Shown piece by piece: positions 1 through 8,471 of a stretch of 64,000 nt of DNA. Below the pieces are notes generated by a model, which made no database searches, was not told where the DNA came from, and saw only the letters and a list, made by a program, of their open reading frames with translations. Made by a program: the position numbers and the translations under genes. This stretch comes from Occallatibacter gabretensis. GTDB lineage: Bacteria > Acidobacteriota > Terriglobia > Terriglobales > Acidobacteriaceae. Every line of letters begins with the position of its first letter. Position 1 is the stretch's first letter. The stretch is taken from NCBI RefSeq assembly GCF_001449115.1, contig NZ_LAIJ01000009.1:1182104-1246103 (forward strand). The letters are read 5' to 3'.

Positions 1-401
1 GTTTGTCCCGTCTCGCTCAGCAGTTCAAAGGATGGGCCCCCCAACTCACGGCCCTCATTACGAATAGCGAAATCGAGCCCGTGCTGAGACCCATCTATGC
101 TCTTCCGGTTGGACTTCGATGGGACCGGGTGCCCGGCGCAACTTTGATTGGTGATGCGGCGCATCTGATGTCCCCTTTCGCAGGTGAAGGCGCCAACCTC
201 GCGATGTATGATGGCGCGGAATTGGCCCGAGCGATCCTCGCCAATCCTGATGATGTCCAAGCCGCACTTGCTGCCTATGAAAACGACCTCTTCCCCCGAA
301 GTGAGGAGTTTGCTCGAGAAACTGCGGAGAACCTCAAACGGTTTTTCGACGATACCGCGCCCCAGAGCGTCGTGGACCTGTTCAACAAGCATCTTGCATG
401 A
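1..401 (+). CDS. FAD-dependent monooxygenase, C-terminal part (cut by window edge)
   Basis: The first 132 visible residues are the C-terminal part of an aromatic-ring hydroxylase/TetX-like flavoprotein monooxygenase; the gene continues beyond the left edge, so no start can be given. The diagnostic segment is [18 protein letters not shown] near visible residue 50: the GD motif that contacts the FAD ribityl chain plus the following P-x-x-G-x-G helix start. The remaining 70 residues are the usual C-terminal helix. Enzymes of this group use FAD and NAD(P)H to hydroxylate aromatic or polyketide-like substrates in the cytoplasm; the substrate cannot be told from this fragment. The next gene starts about 195 bases downstream, and that gap holds no recognisable gene. 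Confidence 0.85.
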   Translation, partial: LSRLAQQFKGWAPQLTALITNSEIEPVLRPIYALPVGLRWDRVPGATLIGDAAHLMSPFAGEGANLAMYDGAELARAILANPDDVQAALAAYENDLFPRSEEFARETAENLKRFFDDTAPQSVVDLFNKHLA

Positions 402-596
402 ATGCAGGTACCCCGTTACTCCTAACAAGCGCGTCCTTTGCTCCCTCTGAAAAGCGGCTATGCTGAGGATGACCCGACTTGCACGGAATAAATAGCCACA
501 CGGTGCTGCTGGGATATTCTGATTGACTATGGGACGAAGCTCCCGAAGCGGTTACGGACCCATCGTTAGCCATCGCCGAGACAGTTGAGGACATTC

Positions 597-1412
597 ATGA
601 GTCGAACTTCCGCGGAAAAACGTGCTGCTTTCCGTACTCTCCATAGCGAAGGATGCTTTGTTCTACCCAATCCATGGGACGCCGGTAGTGCTCGTGTGTT
701 GCAGCATCTTGGATTCGCGGCCCTGGCCACTACAAGCGCAGGCTACGCCTGGTCTACCGGACGACCGGACTACGCGGTCACTCTGGAAGATGTAGTGGAG
801 CATCTGAAGATTATCTGCAAATCGGTTAATCTTCCGGTCAACGCTGATTTCGAGAATGGCTTTGCCTCAGATCCTTTGGAACTCATGGGCAACGTCACTC
901 TGGCGATCCAGGCCGGAGTTGCCGGCCTCTCTATTGAAGACCGCAAATTCGGTAATGTTAGAAGCCTCTATGAGACTCCTGTCGCAGTTGAAAGGATCAA
1001 GGCAGCCCGTAAAGCCATCGACGACTCAGGGGAAGAAGTCATTCTCGTGGCGCGCACGGAAGGCTTGCTCATTGATTCTTCAGAAGTCACCAAGGCGATC
1101 GACAAACTTGTAGCGCTTGCTGACGCTGGCGCGGACTGCTTGTATGCACCTGGAGTCCGCAGCAAAGATGACATCTCTGCGATGGTCAGGGCCGTTGCGC
1201 CAAAACCGCTGAATGTACTAGCTATGGGATCGGATATGAATCTCGCGGAATTCGCTGACCTTGGCGTGCGACGCGTCAGCGTAGGCGGCGCACTGGCTTT
1301 GGCGTCCTGGAATGCGCTGATGGATGCTGCTGAAAAACTTAAAGCCGGGTCGTTTGTCGGCCGTGCTAGTGGAACAACAGGCGGCCAGCTCAACACTATT
1401 TTCGCGAAGTGA
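597..1412 (+). CDS. Isocitrate lyase/PEP mutase family protein
   Basis: This 271-residue protein belongs to the isocitrate lyase/phosphoenolpyruvate mutase superfamily, TIM-barrel enzymes that make or break C-C or C-P bonds using Mg2+. Visible marks are PNPWDAGSA (residues 25-33), NADFENGF (82-89) holding the metal-binding acidic residues, and SIED (112-115). It lacks the KKCGH catalytic loop of true isocitrate lyase, so it is more likely an oxaloacetate-hydrolase or PEP-mutase-like enzyme of unknown substrate. The ATG at 597 is preferred because GAGG lies 6 bases upstream; the in-frame TTG at 585 sits on that ribosome-binding site. No partner gene indicates phosphonate metabolism. Confidence 0.85.
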   Translation: MSRTSAEKRAAFRTLHSEGCFVLPNPWDAGSARVLQHLGFAALATTSAGYAWSTGRPDYAVTLEDVVEHLKIICKSVNLPVNADFENGFASDPLELMGNVTLAIQAGVAGLSIEDRKFGNVRSLYETPVAVERIKAARKAIDDSGEEVILVARTEGLLIDSSEVTKAIDKLVALADAGADCLYAPGVRSKDDISAMVRAVAPKPLNVLAMGSDMNLAEFADLGVRRVSVGGALALASWNALMDAAEKLKAGSFVGRASGTTGGQLNTIFAK

Positions 1413-1593
1413 GCTGTGCCTCGTATCCGCAAGGCGCTTTTGGTAAGCAGAGGAGTGCTGGCGTGCATTTCCAACTTGGGGAGATGTGGGGGTGCCGGTG
1501 CGTTGGTTGTGAGGGTGAAATGCAACAGGAAAGCTGGCCTTCGCTCCGCTCATCTCTCCAGGCCTAAGGCCTGATCCTGTCTGACCGGTTATT

Positions 1594-1613
1594 CCGGGGA
1601 CTGAAGTCCCCGG
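1594..1613. repeat. 20-base intergenic palindrome
   Basis: CCGGGGACTGAAGTCCCCGG has two perfect 9-base arms around GA. A second short palindrome (GGCCTAAGGCC) lies at 1561-1571. The element sits between two convergent genes and could act as a weak terminator, but it resembles the hairpin at 18619-18638, which suggests a dispersed REP-like family. Confidence 0.7.
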
Positions 1614-1635
1614 CTCCCCCCGCTCAGCAAGTCCT

Positions 1636-2469
1636 CTAGTGTGCGGGCTTTGATTCTTCCGGCCACGATGGGCTGGCGAGCTGAATCGTCATCATGGGGC
1701 CTTCCGCGTAGAGAGGGCCTATTTCCCGGACTAAAGTTGTGGCTACGCCGCCGATGGTCCAGACCTGAATGTCGGGCGGGGCTTTGCCGACCATCGGCGC
1801 GATCACGCCGGCGATGCCACCGATGTCGATTTTGATGTTGTAGTGGTTGGCTTTGCGGGGATGGCCGGCGACCGAAGTATCGTCCTCGCCAATTTTCGAT
1901 ATAAATAGCCTTACGATGCGGGGCTTGGGGGCAAACACCACCATGGGGAATGTCAGGTCTGTAGCATCGGATTTGACGTTCTCGAAGATGACGGGGATCA
2001 GGCCGTTCACGAGCTCCGGTGGAAGCTTCATCTGGTCAGTCTTTGTGTCTTCCTTGCCGTCTTTGTCTGTGGTGCGGACGGTGACCTGCCCGGTGCGCGC
2101 GTTGATCAAGGTGTCCAGTGGATGCGGGAAGTATGGGCCCTTTTGGATGCGGTGGTCGCTGATGAGCTGAAGGGTGCGGTGCTGCGAGTAGATGGTCGTC
2201 TCATCGTCGATGGAGCCGTCTTTGAAGGTGAAGACAGTGCGTGAGGTGATGCGGTCTCCGGACACAACGCGTGTGGTGTCTCCTGAAGCGACAATGTGGC
2301 CGTCCTCAGAGCGAAGTTCGAGGAAGCCGTGGATAGCGCCACTGACGTGGCGGACAGGCACCGGATCCGCGGAGGCGCACGGTACACCGATCAGGGCTGG
2401 GAGCAGCGATGAAGCTACCAGAAGCCGGGTCAATCGATGGCTTAGCGGATAGAAGCACTTGATAAGCAT
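1636..2469 (-). CDS. Exported protein of unknown function
   Basis: I do not recognise this 277-residue protein. It begins with a basic stretch and a hydrophobic segment (residues about 10-34) ending in an Ala-Ser-Ala-like signal peptidase site, so it is probably exported. The mature part is rich in beta-prone segments, has no cysteine pairs or catalytic motif I can name, and contains repeated short Asp/Thr-rich turns. It is transcribed toward the PEP-mutase gene and is followed by the intergenic palindrome. The start has only a weak ribosome-binding site. Its upstream neighbour on the same strand is another small exported protein; both may be acidobacterium-specific periplasmic proteins. Confidence 0.6.
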   Translation of the reverse strand: MLIKCFYPLSHRLTRLLVASSLLPALIGVPCASADPVPVRHVSGAIHGFLELRSEDGHIVASGDTTRVVSGDRITSRTVFTFKDGSIDDETTIYSQHRTLQLISDHRIQKGPYFPHPLDTLINARTGQVTVRTTDKDGKEDTKTDQMKLPPELVNGLIPVIFENVKSDATDLTFPMVVFAPKPRIVRLFISKIGEDDTSVAGHPRKANHYNIKIDIGGIAGVIAPMVGKAPPDIQVWTIGGVATTLVREIGPLYAEGPMMTIQLASPSWPEESKPAH

Positions 2470-2532
2470 CTGTCAGTAGATGAGATCGATGCCGAGGGAG
2501 TTGTAGCCGGAACCGCAACAACCATGAGCCGC

Positions 2533-3090
2533 TTACTTCTTGTCATCGTCCTTTGGAAGCACGAGTGCCACGAGGCCGAACTTCGTCTTTCCGTCCACGG
2601 CGCCGTCCACGCCAACGATCCAGAACTGCTCCGGCTTGCCTGCCCGCAGTTCGTGATCGCTATCGCTTCCATTCACCGTCATATTTCCGCTCTTGTTGTC
2701 ACCGCAGGTCAGTCCGCTTTTCGTTCTGGTCAACGAACCTACCGGCTTGCCGTGGTTGCACTCCAGCACTTCGCCGAATTTCGCCAGCGGCTTTCTGTAA
2801 AACTCAAGCACATGGTCGGGTGAGTCCGGTGTTACAAAGCTCGCGGCCTTCACTCCGAGGTGAAAGCTGTTCAGCAAAAACGACAGGTCCGCCGAGGATG
2901 AATCGCTGTCTTTGTCCTTGAACGGAGTCGCTCCCGGATAGTCTGGCAGGCCAATATCCTTTGCCGTTGCATGCGAATTGGCATGCACGTCCAGGTTAAA
3001 GTCCGAATTCTGTCCGAAGCTGCGGGCTGGGAACGAAACTATACCCAATAGAACGATTGCCGGTATCAGCGCAAAAAGGGGTCGACGCAT
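2533..3090 (-). CDS. Small exported protein of unknown function
   Basis: This 185-residue protein has a clear signal peptide (MRRPLFALIPAIVLLGIVSF onward, cleavage probably near residue 25 before the QNSD stretch). The ATG at 3090 is chosen because the minus strand carries AGGAGG 6 bases upstream; a longer reading frame to 3180 runs through this site. The mature part contains two cysteines (in LECNHG and LTCGD) that could form a disulphide, and ends in a charged KDDDKK tail. The family is not recognised; the central part, with DYPGAT and a short FYRKPL stretch, is of a type seen in acidobacterial periplasmic proteins of unknown role. Confidence 0.6.
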   Translation of the reverse strand: MRRPLFALIPAIVLLGIVSFPARSFGQNSDFNLDVHANSHATAKDIGLPDYPGATPFKDKDSDSSSADLSFLLNSFHLGVKAASFVTPDSPDHVLEFYRKPLAKFGEVLECNHGKPVGSLTRTKSGLTCGDNKSGNMTVNGSDSDHELRAGKPEQFWIVGVDGAVDGKTKFGLVALVLPKDDDKK

Positions 3091-3202
3091 AGAACTCCTC
3101 CTTTGTTCTATACGCTTGCGATGGCGGTCAGGTTCCCGGTTGATCGACTCGCTCAGCATGGCGGGGAATGGTGATCCCACCCTTGGCCCACTGAGAATGA
3201 GG

Positions 3203-4483
3203 TTACTTCAGCATTTTTCCGGATAGCCGTTCGAGGGCGTCGCAGGCGGTTTTGACGCCATCTTCGTGATTGAGGCGGGCGGGGATGGACGCGGCGCGGC
3301 GGGAGTAGAGCGGCTTCTCCAGCATGGAGCGGATTTTGCGGGCTACGCGGACGGGTGTGTAGTCCTTGCGGAAGATGCTGCGCGCGACTTTGAGGCGGCG
3401 CATGCGGCGGGCGTTGTCCGGCTGGTCATGCGAATAGGGCATGATGAGCTGCGGCTTGCCGGCTTTGAGGCACTGCGCGGTGGTTCCGACGCCGCCCTGG
3501 TGGATGATGAGCGCTGCGTGCGGGAAGAGCTCAGAATAAGGGGCGTATTGCGCGATACAGATGGAGTCTGGAAGAGGGTTGCGCGGGCGATTGCGCTCGT
3601 CATTGCCGATGAGCAGGACGGCGCGCATGCCTACTTTGATTGCAGCGCGGGCGGAGTACTCATAGAAACGGCCAGCGGCGAGGACCGCGGCGGAGCCAAG
3701 GGTGAAGACGAGCGGCGCAGGGCCTGAGGCGAGGAACTGCTTGAGGTGCAGCGGGAGGTTGGCGTCGCCGTTTTCAGCGTCATAAAAACAGAAGCCGGTG
3801 ATGAGGGTGTTGGGCGGCCAGTCGCGCTGTTCATGGCCGAGGAGATGCGAGAAGAGTGCGAGCACGAGATACGGAGAGTGTTTGGCATCAAAGAGGGGAT
3901 TGGGTCCGCGGGGCAGGCCGAGCTCCGCTCTCAGATCATAGATTGGCTGGGGCCACTTGCGGCTGACAAAGCGGGCGAGGCGACGGATGGCGCGGCCCAT
4001 GCCGGGGACGGTGCGATCGGCACGGGCGAGGCGCGGATACATGGGCAGGACGGGTGGATCGAAGGCGGAAAAGAATGAGAGCGGGGCGAGGACGTAGCTG
4101 GCCCAGGGGATGCCGGTGATTTCTGCGACGACGGGGCCAGCATAGTTGAGCTCGCCGAGGAGAAGCAGGTCGGCGCGGACGGGATCGGTGGCGGCGTCGA
4201 GGAGGTCGGCGTAGGTATCACGCAGGGAGGGAAAGAGGAATTCGCGCAGGCCGGTCTCTGTGCCTTTTTTCACGTCGTAGACCATGGCGACGAGACGCGT
4301 GTCGGCGGGGTCGATGTCGGGCCGGATGGGGCGGAACTCGATCCCGAGGGGCTCGATTTTAGGCCGGTAGACGTTGGGCAGCGCCATGACGGGCGTGTGA
4401 CCGCGGCGCTTGAGTTCCAGCGCGACGGCGATGAGGGGATGAATGTCCCCGTAGGTGCCTATGTTCGAGAGGACGATGCGCAC
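3203..4483 (-). CDS. GT1-family (UDP-glucuronosyl/macrolide-type) glycosyltransferase
   Basis: This 426-residue protein has the GT-B fold of family 1 glycosyltransferases that move a sugar from a nucleotide donor to a small lipophilic acceptor. It opens with a Rossmann start (MRIVLSNIGTYGDIHPLIAV) that includes the GDI-HP motif typical of bacterial rhamnosyl/sterol glucosyltransferase-like enzymes. Near residues 330-365 it carries the donor-binding HQGGVGTT...AGKPQLIMPYSHDQPDNA signature. The start is a GTG (4481-4483) with a weak ribosome-binding site; no upstream ATG is available in frame. The gene diverges from the propeller gene at 4587, leaving about 100 bases for both promoters. The acceptor is unknown. 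Confidence 0.85.
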   Translation of the reverse strand: MRIVLSNIGTYGDIHPLIAVALELKRRGHTPVMALPNVYRPKIEPLGIEFRPIRPDIDPADTRLVAMVYDVKKGTETGLREFLFPSLRDTYADLLDAATDPVRADLLLLGELNYAGPVVAEITGIPWASYVLAPLSFFSAFDPPVLPMYPRLARADRTVPGMGRAIRRLARFVSRKWPQPIYDLRAELGLPRGPNPLFDAKHSPYLVLALFSHLLGHEQRDWPPNTLITGFCFYDAENGDANLPLHLKQFLASGPAPLVFTLGSAAVLAAGRFYEYSARAAIKVGMRAVLLIGNDERNRPRNPLPDSICIAQYAPYSELFPHAALIIHQGGVGTTAQCLKAGKPQLIMPYSHDQPDNARRMRRLKVARSIFRKDYTPVRVARKIRSMLEKPLYSRRAASIPARLNHEDGVKTACDALERLSGKMLK

Positions 4484-4586
4484 TGGTTGGGTCCGTGGTA
4501 CAGGTATGAGATTAACGTATGGGACGCGATTTCAGATTGACTTTAACTGCGGATGGTATTCTGCGTCCGTATTTCAGGAGATCCCG

Positions 4587-5624
4587 ATGCGAATGAGTTT
4601 TTGTTTTTCTGTGCTGCTGCGGCGCGCGCTGGCCGGAGCTACTTTGATTGCTGTGCTTGCCGCACCCGCGCTGGTGGCTGCGCAGGGGCCATACAAGGTT
4701 GTGGACAAGTGGAAGCTGGGCGGCGAGGGCGGCTGGGATTATCTGACGGCGGATGGCGCGGCGCACAGGCTGTACATTACGCGTGGCATGCGCGTGGATG
4801 TGGTGGATACAGGCAGCGGCAAGATTGTGGGCACGATTGGCGGCCTGCATGGTGTGCACGGCGTGGCGCTGGATGATGCAGGCAAATACGGATACATTTC
4901 CGATGGCGGCGGCAATGCGGTGGTGGTCTTTGATCGCGGAACTCTGGCCACAATTGCCACCATCCCCGCAGGCACGGGGCCGGATGCAATTCTCTTTGAG
5001 CCGGTGACGAAGACGGTGTGGGCCTTTAATGGTCGGAGCAAGGATGCGACGGTGATTGATACGGCGACGCAGAAAGTTGTGGCGACGATGGTGTTGGGCG
5101 GCAAGCCGGAGTTTCCCGCAGCGGATGGCAAGGGCTCTGTCTACGACAACATTGAGGACAAGAGCGAGATTGTGAAGATTGATGCGAAGACAAAGACCAT
5201 TACCGCGACCTGGCCTGCGGGCTGCGAAGGGCCGAGCGGGCTGGCGATCGATCGCGAGGGCGGGAAGCTTTTTGCCGTGTGCGACAAGACGATGAGCGTG
5301 ATTGATGTGAAGACCGGCAAGGTGTTGGCTACCCCTGCAATTGGCGATGGGCCGGATGCGGCGGGGTTCTCGGCGAAGCATAAGCTGGCGTTTGCCTCCT
5401 GCGGCGAGGGTGTGGTTTCCGTGGTGGATGGAGTGAGCCTGAAGACGGTGCAGACGGTGACGACCGAGAAGCGCGCGCGAACGATGGCATACGATCCAGT
5501 TGCGGACCGTATTTACACGGTGACGGCGGACTTTGGCGCGGCTCCTGCTGCGACGGCGCAGAATCCGCGGCCAAGGCCGCCGGTGCTGCCGGATAGCTTC
5601 CGCGTGATTGTGATTGGGAACTAG
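4587..5624 (+). CDS. YncE-like beta-propeller protein, exported
   Basis: This 345-residue protein has a signal peptide (hydrophobic core at residues about 12-30, ending ALVAAQ) followed by a repeated beta-propeller pattern. Recurrent blades read like xVDVVDTGSGKIVGTI, VVVFDRGTLATIATIPAG and VIDTATQKVVATMVLGG, the YVTN/YncE style of repeat. Such proteins act in the periplasm as ligand- or protein-binding scaffolds; a catalytic role is not evident. The ATG at 4587 is chosen because AGGAG stands 6 bases upstream and the signal peptide begins there. A hairpin with a T run follows the stop codon at 5663-5715. Confidence 0.8.
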   Translation: MRMSFCFSVLLRRALAGATLIAVLAAPALVAAQGPYKVVDKWKLGGEGGWDYLTADGAAHRLYITRGMRVDVVDTGSGKIVGTIGGLHGVHGVALDDAGKYGYISDGGGNAVVVFDRGTLATIATIPAGTGPDAILFEPVTKTVWAFNGRSKDATVIDTATQKVVATMVLGGKPEFPAADGKGSVYDNIEDKSEIVKIDAKTKTITATWPAGCEGPSGLAIDREGGKLFAVCDKTMSVIDVKTGKVLATPAIGDGPDAAGFSAKHKLAFASCGEGVVSVVDGVSLKTVQTVTTEKRARTMAYDPVADRIYTVTADFGAAPAATAQNPRPRPPVLPDSFRVIVIGN

Positions 5625-5662
5625 CCGTTCAGGCAACGGCGCCTGCGGCACGCAAAAACCAG

Positions 5663-5715
5663 ATGGACAGGAGATGGTGAGTAAGACCTACACTATCTCT
5701 TGTCCATTCGTTTTT
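5663..5715 (+). terminator. Probable intrinsic terminator after the propeller gene
   Basis: Arms at 5663-5675 and 5695-5707 pair over 13 positions with one G-T or mismatch, separated by a 19-base loop, and are followed by a run of five T at 5711-5715. The T run ends directly at the ATG of the next small gene, so the element could also work as an attenuator. Confidence 0.55.
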
Positions 5716-5847
5716 ATGAAGGTGATTCTAGTCATTGTCGTGTTTGTGGTGATTGCGGGGAGCATCTTTGCTGACTGGAAGTGGCGGCAATGGGTGAAGG
5801 CCAGGCGGCGCGAGCGCGACTCTGCGGATGGCAACTCTCCCCGCTAG
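5716..5847 (+). CDS. Small single-pass membrane protein (43 residues)
   Basis: This short frame encodes one strongly hydrophobic segment (VILVIVVFVVIAGSIFA) followed by a basic, tryptophan-containing tail (WKWRQWVKARRRERDS). The positive-inside rule suggests an Nout-Cin membrane anchor. No ribosome-binding site is evident: the bases just before the ATG are the T run of the hairpin at 5663-5715. A longer in-frame version from 5614 exists but its first part crosses that hairpin and looks non-coding. The function is unknown and the gene call is tentative. Confidence 0.4.
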   Translation: MKVILVIVVFVVIAGSIFADWKWRQWVKARRRERDSADGNSPR

Positions 5848-5902
5848 CCTGTGTTGAGTAAAATCATGACGCTAAAATAAGGTCAGGAGTCGTCCAATAC
5901 TC

Positions 5903-6580
5903 ATGTTTCCGATTTCTTTGACGAGTTCACGATTTTTTGTGCGCCGCGCTGGCGCTTTTGCCTTTGCCGGAGCGCTGCTGATAGCGCCTGTAACCATGCG
6001 TGCGCAGTTTGCGCCGCCGCCTACTACGCAGGTTCACGAACCTGCTGCGCTGAAGCCGCCGGCGGGTGCGCGGGTGGCGATTATCGAGTTTGAAGACATG
6101 CAGTGCCCGGATTGCGCGCGCGCGAACCCGGTGCTGAAGGACGCGGCGGATAAGTACAAGATTCCGTGGGTGCGGCATGATTTTCCGCTGCCCATGCACC
6201 AGTGGAGTTTTCAGGCGGCGGTGAATGCGCGGTGGTTTGACGACAAGGGTGGCAAGAAGGTGGGCGATGCGTATCGCGACGCGATCTTTGCGAACCAGCC
6301 GAGCTTTGGCGAAGATCCGGCGCGGATGACGGCTTTTACGCAGCAGTTTGCGAAGGATCATGGGCTGGCGTATCCGTTTGCGGTGGACCCGATGGGCAAG
6401 CTGGCTGCAGCGGTGAAGGAAGATTATGCGCTGGGGCAGCGGATCGGGATTGAGCATACGCCGACGATCTGGGTGGTGACTTCGCACTCGAAGGGCGCGC
6501 CGTTTGTCGAGGTGGTGGACCGCTCGAAGCTGTATCAGCTGATTGACCAGGCGCTGGAAGATACGAAGGGTGTGAAATAA
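5903..6580 (+). CDS. DsbA/thioredoxin-fold thiol oxidoreductase, exported
   Basis: This 225-residue protein has a signal peptide (residues 11-34, ending TMRAQ) and a DsbA-like thioredoxin fold. The redox motif is CPDC at residues 68-71, after the strand VAIIEFEDMQ, and the cis-proline loop is HTPTIWV with Pro187. Between them lies the helical insertion expected for DsbA/DsbG/BdbD-type proteins. Such enzymes make or rearrange disulphide bonds in exported proteins. The CPDC dipeptide differs from the CPHC of classic DsbA, so redox potential and role (oxidase or isomerase) are uncertain. No DsbB or VKOR partner is adjacent. A strong bidirectional terminator follows at 6612-6640. Confidence 0.85.
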   Translation: MFPISLTSSRFFVRRAGAFAFAGALLIAPVTMRAQFAPPPTTQVHEPAALKPPAGARVAIIEFEDMQCPDCARANPVLKDAADKYKIPWVRHDFPLPMHQWSFQAAVNARWFDDKGGKKVGDAYRDAIFANQPSFGEDPARMTAFTQQFAKDHGLAYPFAVDPMGKLAAAVKEDYALGQRIGIEHTPTIWVVTSHSKGAPFVEVVDRSKLYQLIDQALEDTKGVK

Positions 6581-6611
6581 GGCATCAAGTCAGCGAGTCA
6601 GCAAAAAGATG

Positions 6612-6640
6612 AAAAGGCGCATCCGATGGATGCGCCTTTT
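6612..6640. terminator. Bidirectional intrinsic terminator
   Basis: AAAAGGCGCATCC (6612-6624) and GGATGCGCCTTTT (6628-6640) form a perfect 13-base stem with a three-base loop, with A/T tracts on both sides. It lies between two convergent genes and can terminate either transcript. Confidence 0.9.
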
Positions 6641-6644
6641 GTAT

Positions 6645-7667
6645 TTAGTGGCTGATCTGGATGAGTCCGCCGTGACCGGGTGAGATTTCGCTGGTCTGCG
6701 GGGCGCGCCAGTGGTCGATGTGGCTGATGCGGTGCACACAGCCGATGGTGCAGTTGGGCGAGCAGCTCTTGGCGGTGAGGAATTCGCGCTTGACATCGTC
6801 GGTGGTGTAGTTGGCCAGGGACACGCCGGGGTAGCCGCGCTGCTGCGAGCAGTAGTGCACCAGGCCGTCCTCGCAGATGTAGAGATAGCGCGAGCCGGCG
6901 CGGCAGCGCCAGTCATTGGGCATGCCTTTGACGATGGATTCCTGGAACTTGTCGAACTGCGCGTAGTTGGTCTTTTTGCGGTTCTGCATGGCAAAGTAGA
7001 CCTGCGCTTCGGCGTCGCCGAGGGGCTTGAGCTGGCCATCGCCGTCGTGGATGATGCCGATGGTGGATTCGAAGCCAAGCTCGAGGGCGCGCTTGCCGAT
7101 GACGAGGGCGTCATTGGGGTCCTTGAAACCGCCGCCGACGACGGAGTTGATGTTGACGTGGAACTCGGAGTGCTCGGCGAGCATCTGGAGCTTTTTGTCG
7201 AGGACCTTGAGGGACTTTTTTGAGACATCGTCAGGGTTGATGTTGTCGATGGAGATCTGCATGTGGTCGAGGCCGGCGCGGTTGAGGCGCTCTATGCGCT
7301 CGGCGTTGAGCAGATAGCCGTTGGTGATCATGCCGGCGATGGCGCCGGTTTTGCGGATACGCGCGATGATGAGGTCGAGATCGGGGTGCGTGAGCGGCTC
7401 GCCGCCGGAGATTCCGACCATGGCGGTGCCGAGGCGGCCGAGGTGGTCGATGCGGCGGAGCATCTCTGCGGTGTCGACGGGCGGGGAGACCTTGTCGAAC
7501 TCGTTGCAGTAGGTGCAGGAGAGATTGCAGAAGCGCGCGGGGACGATCTGGACGAGGACGGGGTGCGAGGTCGAGGCGAGGGCGCGCGCGACCATGGCAT
7601 ACTCGCGGGCTTTGCGAGAGGCGCGGATGGCGCGACCACGGACCGTATCTCGGCGGAATTTGGGCAT
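6645..7667 (-). CDS. Radical SAM protein with SPASM-like C-terminal cysteines
   Basis: This 340-residue radical SAM enzyme binds a 4Fe-4S cluster through C47, C51 and C54 (CNLSCTYC). The GGEP motif (GISGGEPLTHP) follows, and at the C-terminus a cysteine-rich stretch reads CRAGSRYLYICEDG...CSPNCTIGC, resembling a SPASM/twitch auxiliary cluster domain. Proteins of this build modify peptides or act as anaerobic maturases, or belong to the hopanoid HpnH-like group; the substrate is unclear and no small peptide substrate gene was seen next to it. The start at 7667 is preferred because sequence further upstream reads as low-complexity and overlaps the toxin gene. The ribosome-binding site (AGAAAAGA) is weak. 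Confidence 0.85.
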   Translation of the reverse strand: MPKFRRDTVRGRAIRASRKAREYAMVARALASTSHPVLVQIVPARFCNLSCTYCNEFDKVSPPVDTAEMLRRIDHLGRLGTAMVGISGGEPLTHPDLDLIIARIRKTGAIAGMITNGYLLNAERIERLNRAGLDHMQISIDNINPDDVSKKSLKVLDKKLQMLAEHSEFHVNINSVVGGGFKDPNDALVIGKRALELGFESTIGIIHDGDGQLKPLGDAEAQVYFAMQNRKKTNYAQFDKFQESIVKGMPNDWRCRAGSRYLYICEDGLVHYCSQQRGYPGVSLANYTTDDVKREFLTAKSCSPNCTIGCVHRISHIDHWRAPQTSEISPGHGGLIQISH

Positions 7668-7729
7668 CTTTTCTATTTTAGAGGATTTTGGGGTGGAATT
7701 GGGTGCAAGTAGAAGTGTCTTGGGGTGGG

Positions 7730-8140
7730 TTATGTGGCTTGTGTCGAGATTGCGAGAAATTCGGCTGGAGTCACAATTCGGATTTCGTCGAATTGGCCGA
7801 TGCGCAGCAGGTGTCTGTCGCCGGTAACAATATAGTCTGAGCGGCCTGCGAGGGCGCATTCGAGGATGCGATTATCGGTAGGATCGTCTTTCACGGCGTC
7901 AATGTGGACGGTGGGCGTGACGAGTTCGGCATAGCTCAAAATGTCGGCTTCTGTTTCGCTAATTTCGAATTCCGACCATGAAAATTTACCGCGAAGGATT
8001 CGGGATAGCTCTTGCAAGATGGCGTGGGAAATGGCGAGACGAATGTCGTCGGTGTGCGCCAGGTCGAGTACCTTTTCCGGAAGTCCATGATAGTTGAGAG
8101 CCGAGATATAGACATTGGTATCCGCCGTCAACCGAATCAC
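7730..8140 (-). CDS. PIN-domain toxin (putative toxin-antitoxin RNase)
   Basis: This 136-residue protein is a PIN-domain ribonuclease of the COG1569 type. The four acidic positions that bind Mg2+ are visible: D7 in TADTNVY, E44 in LQELSRIL, D89 in DPTDNRIL and D108 in VTGDRHLL. It would cleave RNA and halt growth unless neutralised. It overlaps the upstream antitoxin gene by 4 bases (8137-8140), the standard antitoxin-first arrangement, so the two are translationally coupled and probably autoregulated. The catalytic residues look intact, so the toxin is likely functional. Confidence 0.88.
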   Translation of the reverse strand: MIRLTADTNVYISALNYHGLPEKVLDLAHTDDIRLAISHAILQELSRILRGKFSWSEFEISETEADILSYAELVTPTVHIDAVKDDPTDNRILECALAGRSDYIVTGDRHLLRIGQFDEIRIVTPAEFLAISTQAT

Positions 8141-8415
8141 GGCTGAGGAGAGCGGAACTCAATCGGACCAAGTTCCTGGCGTGATTCTGCAATCAAACGC
8201 TCGACGTCGTCTTCGGTATAACCGAGTTTTTGGGCCTGGCCGCGACCATAGGCCTTAAGGCGTTCCCAGCGCTGTGTGCTCCCGACGTAGTTCTTTACGG
8301 CGGAAAGCAGAACTTCATCTACAGATCGCTCCTGCGCGCGCGCAAGATTCTTCACCTCGGCCATGAGGGCGGAAGGGATGATTAGGCTTTGGACTTCTGT
8401 AGCAGTAGTTGCCAT
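8137..8415 (-). CDS. Ribbon-helix-helix-type antitoxin
   Basis: This 92-residue protein precedes and overlaps the PIN toxin. Residues 8-42 (SLIIPSALMAEVKNLARAQE onward) fit a ribbon-helix-helix DNA-binding unit: a short beta strand followed by two helices. The C-terminal half (ERLKAYGRGQAQKLGYTEDD) is acidic and probably wraps the toxin. Its role is to bind and inhibit the PIN RNase and repress the pair's promoter. The preceding PDZ gene ends only 57 bases upstream on the same strand, so read-through is possible. Confidence 0.82.
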   Translation of the reverse strand: MATTATEVQSLIIPSALMAEVKNLARAQERSVDEVLLSAVKNYVGSTQRWERLKAYGRGQAQKLGYTEDDVERLIAESRQELGPIEFRSPQP

Positions 8416-8471
8416 AAGGGTATTTTGCGCCGATACTCGCGCAAATTCAACCTTCCAGAGCCGCGCAACGG

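Noticed and set aside
4512..5651. 379-codon frame on the minus strand opposite the propeller gene
   Set aside because: Rich in Arg/His/Pro, with no domain pattern: an antisense shadow of a G+C-rich gene.
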